DNA of 38,328 nt from Gemmatimonadota bacterium (GTDB lineage: Bacteria; Gemmatimonadota; Gemmatimonadetes; Gemmatimonadales; GWC2-71-9). The notes under the pieces were generated by a model that saw only the letters and a program-made list of their open reading frames with translations, ran no database searches and was not told the DNA's origin. Numbering within the stretch: position 1 is the stretch's first letter; every line of letters starts with the position of its first letter. The stretch covers positions 1 to 38,328 of the forward strand of contig JADFPO010000026.1 in the NCBI GenBank assembly GCA_022562295.1, written 5' to 3'. Below, piece by piece: positions 15,031-23,120 of the stretch. The position numbers were made by a program, and so were the translations under genes.

Positions 15031-17082
15031 ATGCACGACGATCTGAAACCGAGACAAGAATTGGAGGCGGAGGTCGCCGAGCTGCGCCGGCGCTTGGCGG
15101 AGCTGGACGGCCCTGCGAGCCACCCGCTCGACGCCGTCGAGACGCTGGCCACGTTCGACAACGACACGGACGCCATGCAGGCCAGCGGCGCCTGGTTCCG
15201 CGAGATGTTCGAGCACGGCCAAGGATTGATGTGCACCCACTCGCTCGACGGCATCTTGATCGCGATCAACCCTGCCGCCGCGAGGTCGCTGGGGTACGAT
15301 CCTTCGGAGCTGATAGGCCGGCCCATGGCGGAGTTCTTGAACCCGCGGGCGCGGCATCTGTTTCCCAGCTACCTTCAGCGCGTCAAGACTCACGGTACGG
15401 ACAGCGGCATTCTCAATGTCATCACCAAGCAGGGCGAGAGCCGCGTGTGGGTGTACCGCAACGCCGTCGTGGCCGAACCGGGCCAAGAGCCCTACGTCAT
15501 CGGCCACTCGCAAGACATCACCGACCTGCGGGAGGCCGCCAATGCCGAGCGCAAGGCCGCGGCCGACTATCGCGCCTTGGTCGAACACGCCGGTTACGGT
15601 ATCTACCGCGCCAGCGTCGACGGGCGGTTTCTCATGGTCAACCCAGCCCTTCGCAGGATGCTCGGCTATGGGTTCGAGGAGGAATTGCTCCAACTCAATG
15701 TAGCAAAGGACGTGTTCGTCGATCCCAGCGACCGCGATCGCCTGATCAACCTCTCGGAGACCACCGACCGCATCGACGAATCGGAAACGACGTGGAAAAA
15801 AAAGGACGGCGACCATATCGTCGTGCGGTTGAGCGGCCGCGCGGTACGCGACGCGACGGGCCGCCTCGAGTGCTTCGAGATGTTCGTGAAGGACGTGAGC
15901 GAACAGCGCATGCTCGAAGAGCAACTCCGCCAAGCGCAGAAGATGGAGTTGGTGGGACAGCTCACGGGGGGGATGGCGCACGACTTCAACAACCTGCTCA
16001 CGGTGATTCTGGCCAACGCCAACCTCATCGAGGCCTCGCTCCCAGAAGACGAGCACGACATGAGGGAAGACCTCGGCGAGTTGGAGGGGGCGGCGCGACG
16101 CGGTACCGCAATGATCAAACGCCTGCTGAGCTTCAGCCGTCGCGTCCACATCTCACAACAGCCTATCGACATCGGCCAGATCGCGGGCGACCTGATGAGC
16201 ACGCTGGGACGCTTGCTTCCGGAAACCATGGAGATCCAGCTGGAGTGTGACGACGATCTGCCCAAGGTGCTGGCCGATCCGGGAGCCGTCGAGCAGATCA
16301 TCATCAACCTGGCAACCAACGCCCGCGACGCGATGCAGACCGGTGGCAAGCTGCACATCCGTATCCAGCGCTCAACGTTGGACGAGTCACATCGAGCCAA
16401 GCGAGGGTGGGGCGACCCGGGCGAGTACGTCCACCTCTGCGCCACCGATGCCGGCGTCGGCATGGATGAGAACGTGAAGAAGAGGATTTTCGAACCATTC
16501 TTCACGACCAAGCAAGCGGGCCAGGGAACCGGCCTCGGCATGCCGATGATCTACGGCTTGATGAAGCAGCACGGCGGTTTCGTGGACGTCGAGAGCGAAC
16601 TGGGCAAAGGCACGAGCGTGCACATCTACTTCCCCGCCACCAAGCAACGGGCCGACACGGCGGCGCCGGCCGACGAGATCGCCAGGTTGAAGGGCGGATC
16701 GGAAACGATCTTGCTCGTGGAAGACGAGGAGCCGATTCGCCGAGCGGCCAAGCGAGTGCTCGAGCGGTTTGGATACACCGTGTTGCTGGCGGCGAACGGG
16801 GAGGAGGGCTTACAAACGTTCAGAGACCGCCGAAAAGACGTCAACCTGGTGATTTCAGACGTGATGATGCCACGGATGAACGGTCAGGAGTTGCTGAGCG
16901 CCGTTCGCGGCGACGAGCCCGCTATCTGCTTCCTCTTCATGAGCGGGTACGCGGCCAGCGACCTCCAGGGCTCGCTCTCGATGGACGCAAGCGTGCCCTA
17001 CCTGCCCAAGCCATGGACCCCGGGCCAGCTCCTCCACCAGGTTCGTGTGATCCTGGACGGTCCCCTGAGCAAAGCGGATTAG
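15031..17082 (+). CDS. PAS-PAS hybrid histidine kinase with C-terminal receiver
   Basis: A 683-aa soluble sensor kinase. A short coiled coil (residues 5-25) precedes two PAS domains, about 50-170 (DGILIAINPAAARSLGYDP) and 185-295 (DGRFLMVNPALRRMLGYG). HisKA holds GGMAHDFNNLL with His317. The ATPase has NLATNARDAM, DAGVGMDENV, FEPFFTTK and GTGLGMPMIYGL. The receiver ILLVEDEEPIRR ... LVISDVMMPRMNG (Asp610) ... YLPKPW ends the protein. The HDFNN H-box class commonly carries a fused receiver, which here may receive the phosphate or pass it on. No transmembrane helix is present, so it probably senses a cytosolic signal. It is divergent from the ATPase-less kinase-like gene and upstream of the SARP regulator gene, separated from it by a 180-bp gap with its own promoter. 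Confidence 0.93.
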   Translation: MHDDLKPRQELEAEVAELRRRLAELDGPASHPLDAVETLATFDNDTDAMQASGAWFREMFEHGQGLMCTHSLDGILIAINPAAARSLGYDPSELIGRPMAEFLNPRARHLFPSYLQRVKTHGTDSGILNVITKQGESRVWVYRNAVVAEPGQEPYVIGHSQDITDLREAANAERKAAADYRALVEHAGYGIYRASVDGRFLMVNPALRRMLGYGFEEELLQLNVAKDVFVDPSDRDRLINLSETTDRIDESETTWKKKDGDHIVVRLSGRAVRDATGRLECFEMFVKDVSEQRMLEEQLRQAQKMELVGQLTGGMAHDFNNLLTVILANANLIEASLPEDEHDMREDLGELEGAARRGTAMIKRLLSFSRRVHISQQPIDIGQIAGDLMSTLGRLLPETMEIQLECDDDLPKVLADPGAVEQIIINLATNARDAMQTGGKLHIRIQRSTLDESHRAKRGWGDPGEYVHLCATDAGVGMDENVKKRIFEPFFTTKQAGQGTGLGMPMIYGLMKQHGGFVDVESELGKGTSVHIYFPATKQRADTAAPADEIARLKGGSETILLVEDEEPIRRAAKRVLERFGYTVLLAANGEEGLQTFRDRRKDVNLVISDVMMPRMNGQELLSAVRGDEPAICFLFMSGYAASDLQGSLSMDASVPYLPKPWTPGQLLHQVRVILDGPLSKAD

Positions 17083-17200
17083 CACACGGAGCCTCCCCGG
17101 GAACGCCCCTCCACACGCTAGTGGCTCCCGCTGTTGAAGCGAGCTGTTTCGATAGCGATCTAGAACCCTCTTTCTTGCCCTAAGACCTTGCTACACAATG

Positions 17201-17232
17201 TGTTGACATTCTGTTGAACATAGGGCCATAGT
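17201..17232 (+). promoter_or_regulatory. Promoter of the SARP gene with 11-bp-period direct repeat
   Basis: TGTTGAC (17201-17207), 4 bp, TGTTGAA (17212-17218) form direct repeats one helical turn apart. The second ends 8 bp before a -10, CATAGT (17227-17232). TTGACA (17203-17208) lies inside the first repeat, with 18-bp spacing to the -10. This matches the published architecture of SARP sites, so autoregulation is likely. The ATG follows at 17263 with only a weak ribosome site. Confidence 0.65.
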
Positions 17233-17262
17233 GTGAGTGTCCAACCACGCTGAGATTCCCGT

Positions 17263-20200
17263 ATGCCGCCACGGTTCCACCTGCGAGTATTCGGTCCTCC
17301 GTTGCTCCTCGGCCCCACCGGAAAGCCTCTGAGACTCCGCACGAAGAAGCAGCTCTGTCTCTTGGTGTACCTAGTGCTCAATCGGGATTCGCCCGGTGTG
17401 TTGCGTAGCCGTCTGGTCGACCTCCTCTGGCCTGACGTGCCCGAACAACGAGGCCACCACTCGCTCTCCCAGGGGCTGACCGCAATCAGGAACCTGCTGG
17501 GCCCCGATGCAGTCCAGTCGGGAGGTGGCAGGTTGTCGATCCGCTCTCCGATTCAGACTGATCTCGACATCATCTCCCAGCCGGATGGCCAAGTCGGTGA
17601 TGTAACACAACCCCTCGAAGACCTCGAGGACGGTGCGGGAATCGACTTCGCGCACTGGGTAGACGCTTCCCGACAGCACTTGCTGAGCGCTGCGCGATCC
17701 GAGCTTCTTCGAGCGTTTCACGAGGCCCGCGGTTTGGGCCAAACGGAACTCGTGCACCGTCTGGCGACGCAGCTGTTTCACGTGGACCCGGTAAACGACA
17801 CGGCGGTTCAAACCCTGGCAGAACGCGCACTGTTGGCTGGAGACACCGGCAGCGCGATTGCACTACTCCGTGATTTTCTCGCCCGAGCGAGACACGGAGC
17901 GGACGGGGTGGACCACGAGCGTGTCCGCAAGCTTCTCGAGCGCATAGAATCGGGCGCCCATCCTCGAACGGACTCGCGTCCGGCCGCACGGAGAGGGCAG
18001 GCATGCGAGCCCTTCGTCGGTCGCGCCGAGGAGGTACGCAAACTCGAAGCGATGTGGCAGCAAGCGAGAGAAGGCAGCCTACAAACCTGTCTCGTAACCG
18101 GTGTGGCCGGTATTGGCAAGACATCCCTGCTCAGGCGGTTTGCCACGTCGATTGCCACACGCGGCAACCTGGCCCTCGTGGTGAGGTGTGAACAGATCGG
18201 CACGACGGTACCGTTTGCGGTCTTGGCAGATCTCATCGACGAGCTTGGCAAGGATCCGTCGTTAGGGGCGACCGATCCTCATTGGTTGGCCGAAGCGAGC
18301 CGGATCGCACCGGCTTTGAAGGCCAAGTACCCCGGTCTGCCGGCCCCCGACAGTGCCAGCGGTGAGGCGATTCGACTACGTGTGGCGGAAGCTTTCTTTC
18401 GGATGTTGGAAACCGTGGCCGATGGTGCGCCACTCTTCATCGCCATCGACGACCTTCAGCATCTCGATCATGCCAGCCGCGACGTACTGCATGTGTTAAT
18501 GCGGCGGTTGCACGACAGCCCGGCGATGATCGTCATGGCCGCGCAAAGGGAAAGCTTCGCGTCGTCGACCTCGCTGGACTGGCGGTCACCCGAACTCTGG
18601 GAGTGGCAGGCCACGGTCGAGATCCCGTCGTTGGATGCGGGTGAGGCTCACCTGCTGGCCAAGCAACTGACCGAGGACTTGGTGAACCTCGACCGCTACG
18701 GCGAGATCTTGACCAGCGTGACGCAACTCGCCGACGGCAATCCGTATTTTCTCGAGTCGCTCATTTCAGACTGGCGCGCCCACGGCGACGCTTCCCTCGC
18801 GGTGACCGCCAGCGAGGGAGACATGACCGGCTCCAAATGGCGCCCGACCGACGCCTTGCGGCTCACTTTTTCCCGTCAATACCAAGGCCTCGGCCCCACC
18901 GGCAGGCAGGTGCTCGAGTTGTTGGCGGTCTCCGGTCGCGGGATGGTCGCTTCGGAACTCGGTGCCACTCTCGGCATAGCAACGGCGGAGACCAGCCGCG
19001 TGCTGTGGGACATCATACAACGTGGGGTGCTGCGCTTGGAAGGCGACGCGGTCTCGTTCAAAAATGAATTCCACCGCGCGTTCGTGTACTATGCCATGTC
19101 CGACGAGTCGCGGCGCTATCACCATGCCCGCCTGGCCCGCGCCCTGATGACCCCTTCCAGCGACGCCCAGCCCCACCGCGCCCTGGAGGCGTCCCATCAT
19201 TTCGTACAGGCGGGAATGTCACGAGAAGCGATGAGCAGCGCGCTCGCCGGCGCTGAAGCCGCGGTGGCCCACGGCGCGCCGCAGGAAGCAGAGCGGGCGC
19301 TCCGCAAGACATCCGATCTCGTTACCTCACCGCCCAACAAGGCCGCTTTGTTGTTGGGAGAAGCGCTGAATCAACAGGGCCTCTATTCAGAGGCTTTGGA
19401 ATCCCTGGCGACGCTCACCGCTGCGACATGCACCCAACCCGAACGCAGCAGCCTCGCCGCGCTCCGCGCCGAGGCCATGGTGCGTGGCCGAATCGGTGAT
19501 GAAAGCGAGATCCAAAAAGCCGTCCAGCGTGGCTTGCACGAGGCGCGCCGCGCCGGCGACAGCACCCAAGTGTTGAAGATCTTGCAGACGGCCGCCGAAC
19601 ACGCTGTCGACCAGGGTAACGAGTCCGGTCTAACGGAAGCCGAACACGAGGCCCGGTCAATCACAACCCTCGCACGCGAAAGCGGGACGCGCGCTTACGG
19701 TGACATGACCGCTGGATTTTGTTTGCTTGCGCGCGGGCGGTTCGCTGATGGCTATGCACACCTGACCTCAAGCACGGCAGTCTTGGAAGAGATAGGTCAC
19801 GCAAGCCTTGTACGGGCGCTCAACGGGCGAGCGATCTGCGCGTTTGCAATCGGGAAGTTCGACATCGCCATTGAAACATACGACCGTGCACTCTTTTTTG
19901 CGGAGCGCACCGGCGATTACCCGGCAGCTTGCAATATTGCGGGCAATGCGGCCACGCTATTCACTGACCTCGGCGCCCTAGAGGAAGCCGAGAAACAGCG
20001 CGAGAGGGCACTTGAGTTTGAAAGGCTAGCACCCGATAACCGCTACTCTCCCAAGACATTTAACAACGCAGCATCACTCTCCATAGTTCAAGGGGAGTTT
20101 GCCGACGCGGCTCGCTGGTTAGAGAAAGCGGAGACGGCCTTGCGCCGGGTACAGCTTGTGCAGTCACAGGCCGTAATCCTACTCACCCGCGCCGACTATC

Positions 20201-20592
20201 ATCTCGCCACGGGGTCAGAGGAAGAGGCGCTTCAGGTGATTGCCGAAGCCGAAGCCACCTTGCCGCGGCCATCGAGTCGCCCAACCGATGCTTACTATAC
20301 CGGCCCATTAAGGCTGCCAGAATACAGAGCGTGGCGAATTCGCAATGAGCGAGCTGAAAACTTATCACTTCACGAAGACAATTTCTCCATTCCCATCTCA
20401 ATGCTCGTCGAAATGACGGCATTTCGGGAGTGGCTGGCCGAGCAGGACAGTCAGGTTCCGGTCCGGCGGCCAAACGCCGAAGACCTCGTGACAGCCACTG
20501 GCCTCCAAGGAGTGAAACGATTGCTACACGTGGTGGGCATGTATCCGTCTGGAAAATGCGCCGCGAAGTCTGGGGAACGAACCTGCGCCTAA
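17263..20592 (+). CDS. SARP-family (BTAD) transcriptional activator with AAA ATPase and TPR domains
   Basis: A 1109-aa regulator of the AfsR/large-SARP type. Residues 1-100 form an OmpR-like winged helix (FHLRVFGPPLLLGPTGKPL, then LLWPDVPEQRGHHSLSQGL). About 110-220 is the bacterial transcriptional activation domain. A signalling ATPase follows with GVAGIGKTSLL (Walker A, about 280) and LFIAIDDLQHLD (Walker B, about 391). From about 640 on, TPR-like helical repeats fill the C-terminus (AEKQRERALEFERL, FADAARWLEKAETALRR). SARPs activate secondary-metabolite and peptide operons from heptamer direct repeats. Such repeats occur before this gene and before the peptide operon at 13311. Its stop overlaps the convergent HD-GYP stop. 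Confidence 0.92.
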   Translation: MPPRFHLRVFGPPLLLGPTGKPLRLRTKKQLCLLVYLVLNRDSPGVLRSRLVDLLWPDVPEQRGHHSLSQGLTAIRNLLGPDAVQSGGGRLSIRSPIQTDLDIISQPDGQVGDVTQPLEDLEDGAGIDFAHWVDASRQHLLSAARSELLRAFHEARGLGQTELVHRLATQLFHVDPVNDTAVQTLAERALLAGDTGSAIALLRDFLARARHGADGVDHERVRKLLERIESGAHPRTDSRPAARRGQACEPFVGRAEEVRKLEAMWQQAREGSLQTCLVTGVAGIGKTSLLRRFATSIATRGNLALVVRCEQIGTTVPFAVLADLIDELGKDPSLGATDPHWLAEASRIAPALKAKYPGLPAPDSASGEAIRLRVAEAFFRMLETVADGAPLFIAIDDLQHLDHASRDVLHVLMRRLHDSPAMIVMAAQRESFASSTSLDWRSPELWEWQATVEIPSLDAGEAHLLAKQLTEDLVNLDRYGEILTSVTQLADGNPYFLESLISDWRAHGDASLAVTASEGDMTGSKWRPTDALRLTFSRQYQGLGPTGRQVLELLAVSGRGMVASELGATLGIATAETSRVLWDIIQRGVLRLEGDAVSFKNEFHRAFVYYAMSDESRRYHHARLARALMTPSSDAQPHRALEASHHFVQAGMSREAMSSALAGAEAAVAHGAPQEAERALRKTSDLVTSPPNKAALLLGEALNQQGLYSEALESLATLTAATCTQPERSSLAALRAEAMVRGRIGDESEIQKAVQRGLHEARRAGDSTQVLKILQTAAEHAVDQGNESGLTEAEHEARSITTLARESGTRAYGDMTAGFCLLARGRFADGYAHLTSSTAVLEEIGHASLVRALNGRAICAFAIGKFDIAIETYDRALFFAERTGDYPAACNIAGNAATLFTDLGALEEAEKQRERALEFERLAPDNRYSPKTFNNAASLSIVQGEFADAARWLEKAETALRRVQLVQSQAVILLTRADYHLATGSEEEALQVIAEAEATLPRPSSRPTDAYYTGPLRLPEYRAWRIRNERAENLSLHEDNFSIPISMLVEMTAFREWLAEQDSQVPVRRPNAEDLVTATGLQGVKRLLHVVGMYPSGKCAAKSGERTCA

Positions 20593-22007
20593 GTCGCCGA
20601 AGTAGGCTTCTCTACAGGGGTTTTGATCGAATGGCGAATCCAGCGGCGCCGTCCCGCGCGAGCCAGTTCCTCATTCGGCACCGGCTGAGCCGGCCGATCT
20701 GGTCGATCGCTCACCGGAACCATCTTCGGCTCGTCGCGGGCATCCAGCTGTTCCGACACCACCGCCAGCATCCGCGCGTTGCTGCAGAACAGCTCGACCA
20801 AGGCGGGATCGAACTGCCGGCCCGCCTTGGCTTTCAGTTCTGCCACGGCAGTCTCGCGGGAAAGACCTTTTCGATAGGGGCGCGTGCTCGTCATCGCGTC
20901 GAACGTGTCCACCACCGAGATGATGCGCGCCGCCAGTGGTATCTCCTCCCCCTTGAGGCGGTCGGGGTAGCCCTTGCCGCCGAAGCCCTCGTGGTGGTGC
21001 CGCACCGCCTGCTGCACCTCGCCGCGCAGGCTCGAGACCGTGCCGACCAGTTCGGCGCCCCGCACCGGATGCGACTGCATGAGTCGCATCTCTCTCGCGT
21101 CGAGCTTGGACTCCTTGCGAAGGATGGGCGCAAACTCCTGATACATCTTGCCAAGATCGTGCAGCAGCGCGGCGCTCGCGACGGTGTCGATGGCCTTCCA
21201 CGACAGTCCGAGCTCCTCGGCCATCGTGCGCGCCAAACGCGACACCCGCACCGAGTGACCCGAGGTGTACGGGTCTCTGGCCTCGATCGACTTCACCATC
21301 AGCTCCAGCAGATCCCGGTTGACCTGCTCGAACTGTAGAGACATCGCATACACGTGGCGAACCAGCACCACTGGTATCACCACCATCAAGGCGCCCCAGA
21401 GGTCGAGCTGTATGTAAAGCAGGGCGAGGAGCAGCGCTAACGAAGTCGCTGCCAAGTCGTACACTTGGTGTAACGTCATCCTTCCCCACGCCTCGCGCAC
21501 TCTAGTCTTGGTGCTCAGAGCGATTGCAACGGCTGTAGTGATGTGATTTAGGGGAAAGTAGACAACTACCGCAGCGGCGAATGCAAAAATCGCCGGGCGA
21601 AATTCTGCAAGTGAAGGAGTTCCACCGAGCATCACGTACACATGACCGCTCATTCCGACCGCGATGACTTCCTTCGCCGAGTTGTAGGCAACTTTCAACG
21701 CCGGCTTGCGACGGAACAGCGACGCAGAGATGAAGAAAGTAATTCCACCCATCGCCATCGCCCAGGCAGGGCCGAGCAATAGGATGGCCGCTAGGAAGGG
21801 AATGAAGGCGACCGAACTTGTGGCGGTCCCGATGCTCAACTGATGGGAACCGGCTTCGGATAACACCGCAATAAGGAGCAATGTCGCCGCAGCACCAACG
21901 ATGTCGGTCGACGCAACCCAGTGTGCCTGTACCAACATCACAATGGCCACGAAACAAACAGCGACCACATACACGACGATGCTCGGAAGTCTCCGCTTCA
22001 TCTGCAT
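20589..22007 (-). CDS. Membrane-bound HD-GYP domain protein (probable c-di-GMP phosphodiesterase)
   Basis: A 472-aa protein. Residues 8-220 hold about six hydrophobic segments resembling a 5TM/MASE-type sensor. Residues 230-400 are an HD-GYP domain: ARDPYTSGHSVRVSRLA, the HD pair in ALLHDLGKM, HHHEGFGGKGYPDRLKGEE with the diagnostic HHE and GYP, and VVDTFDAMTSTRPYR. All metal ligands seen in active enzymes appear present. These proteins hydrolyse c-di-GMP. The C-terminal 70 residues are low-complexity and acidic-basic mixed. The ATG at 22007 is preceded by GGTGAC. The gene faces the SARP gene and shares overlapping stops. A GGDEF protein lies upstream on the same strand, so both may tune the same signal. 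Confidence 0.93.
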   Translation of the reverse strand: MQMKRRLPSIVVYVVAVCFVAIVMLVQAHWVASTDIVGAAATLLLIAVLSEAGSHQLSIGTATSSVAFIPFLAAILLLGPAWAMAMGGITFFISASLFRRKPALKVAYNSAKEVIAVGMSGHVYVMLGGTPSLAEFRPAIFAFAAAVVVYFPLNHITTAVAIALSTKTRVREAWGRMTLHQVYDLAATSLALLLALLYIQLDLWGALMVVIPVVLVRHVYAMSLQFEQVNRDLLELMVKSIEARDPYTSGHSVRVSRLARTMAEELGLSWKAIDTVASAALLHDLGKMYQEFAPILRKESKLDAREMRLMQSHPVRGAELVGTVSSLRGEVQQAVRHHHEGFGGKGYPDRLKGEEIPLAARIISVVDTFDAMTSTRPYRKGLSRETAVAELKAKAGRQFDPALVELFCSNARMLAVVSEQLDARDEPKMVPVSDRPDRPAQPVPNEELARAGRRRWIRHSIKTPVEKPTSAT

Positions 22008-22336
22008 GTCACCGGAGGATAAGACCCCGACGCGAACTTACCAGGTCGTTGAGCCGTTGAAACTTATGAGCCTAGTCAAAAAACTCAGCAGTACGGACAA
22101 CCAGCCGAAGCCCATTGCGTCACCCCCTCTCCTGCCTCTTGGCGTTGAGAAGTGGCGTGCCTCGCTATGGCACACCCGACGCTTCGCTCTAATGCTGGAT
22201 CCGCTTCGCTACGCTCGCGGCATCGTTCGCCTCGGGGTCCTTTTTCCTCCTTCTCTCCAACTACTGGATTATGGTGTCGGCAAGGTGTGGTGCGTTCTTC
22301 GCGCCACCCATCGCCGCGCGTACTCTTTCTGTTGCC
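22008..22336 (-). other. 329-bp intergenic region with a possible 12-codon leader ORF
   Basis: The region carries no gene of normal size. On the minus strand a very good ribosome site, AGGAGAGGGGG, stands 7 nt before an ATG at 22115, but the frame (MGFGWLSVLLSF) stops after 12 residues at 22077. It may be a leader peptide or chance. The sequence 22165-22240 is rich in repeated GCGAAGCG-like words, as in dispersed intergenic repeats. No terminator with a U-tract is visible. Confidence 0.35.
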
Positions 22337-23095
22337 CTACGTCGGACCGATCCGGCGGTTGCTGGCATCCAACACCGCGAGCACCGCCGCCTGTTCCGCG
22401 CTCCCGCGGATCACGCAACTCCCCACGTTCAGCCGCGTCTCACGCTTTTCCAACACGTGGAGTCCCACCAAAACCACGCTCGCGTCAAATGCCTCGAGCA
22501 GGTTCGCACCCGCCAAGTCGACCGTGCCATCCTGCATCAGGCGGTCCAGTATCCCAACGGCCGCCCTCGCCGCCGCCAGCACGCGCATTTTCGGAGCGTC
22601 CCCCGCATCTTCCACCGCCGTCAACTCTTTGCCGCCGTGCTCGAGCGTCACCGTGACCGCCACGCGGTCTGTGCCCTTGGTAGGTGTGACCTCCACCCCC
22701 CGGAACACCACCGAGCGCTTCCGGGCAGTCTCCAATGCCACGCGCTCCTCCATCGCCTCGATGGGCAAGACCTCCGCGGTTTGCGCCACGCTGATCTTCC
22801 GGTGGTCAACCTTCACACCCAACTGAGCGAGCAGCGCGCTCTCCACATTGCGTACCACCTGCTTCGCGGTGGGCTCGGCTTCGGCCAGCACGTGTATCTC
22901 CGATATCTCACCGTCGTGCGACGCCACCACTCGGGCCGACAACACGCCCTTGAGGCTGGAGATGAGCAACTCCGCCCTCCGGACGTCCCACGGGTCACCG
23001 TCAGACGGCGGCGTGGGATCGGACCGTTGGGCTCGCCCCTGCCCCTGCCCCTGCCCCTGCCCCAGCGATCCGATAGCATCCTTTTCGGGCTTCAA
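22337..23095 (-). CDS. Conserved-looking hypothetical protein with Gly-Gln repeat near N-terminus
   Basis: A 252-aa soluble protein with no family I recognise. It starts at a TTG at 23095, decided by GGGAGGA 7 nt upstream; no in-frame ATG is better. Residues 13-20 are a (GQ)n repeat encoded by tandem CAGGGG. Then comes a globular part: WDVRRAELLISSLKGVLSAR ... GEISEIHVLAEAEPTAKQVV ... VDHRKISVAQTAEV, which looks like a small alpha/beta sensor or scaffold domain. A second part is hydrophobic-alternating (VAVTVTLEHGGKELTAVE ... AAARAAVGILDRLM). It follows the Fe-S/GGDEF gene by 25 bp and probably shares its transcript, so a role in the same signalling is possible but unproven. Confidence 0.7.
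   Translation of the reverse strand: MKPEKDAIGSLGQGQGQGQGRAQRSDPTPPSDGDPWDVRRAELLISSLKGVLSARVVASHDGEISEIHVLAEAEPTAKQVVRNVESALLAQLGVKVDHRKISVAQTAEVLPIEAMEERVALETARKRSVVFRGVEVTPTKGTDRVAVTVTLEHGGKELTAVEDAGDAPKMRVLAAARAAVGILDRLMQDGTVDLAGANLLEAFDASVVLVGLHVLEKRETRLNVGSCVIRGSAEQAAVLAVLDASNRRIGPT
23036..23064. repeat. Tandem hexanucleotide repeat with G-quadruplex pattern in coding strand
   Basis: On the coding (minus) strand five runs of four G are separated by CA (GGGGCA units). It lies near the 5' end of the hypothetical gene and encodes Gly-Gln repeats. Six-base units keep frame when copies change. Confidence 0.85.
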
Positions 23096-23120
23096 TAATC
23101 CATCCTCCCTACCACGCCGC

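Noticed and set aside
14428-16149. 573-codon open frame on the minus strand
   Set aside because: It lies opposite the hybrid kinase gene, whose domains are unmistakable. The frame has no recognisable domain and results from high GC at third positions.
14967-16250. 427-codon plus-strand frame overlapping the hybrid kinase
   Set aside because: Out-of-frame reading of the same kinase gene, Arg-rich composition.
22048-22062. CGTTGAG followed by CGTTGAA, a possible third SARP site
   Set aside because: The period is 8 bp, not 11, and no -10 lies at the right distance.
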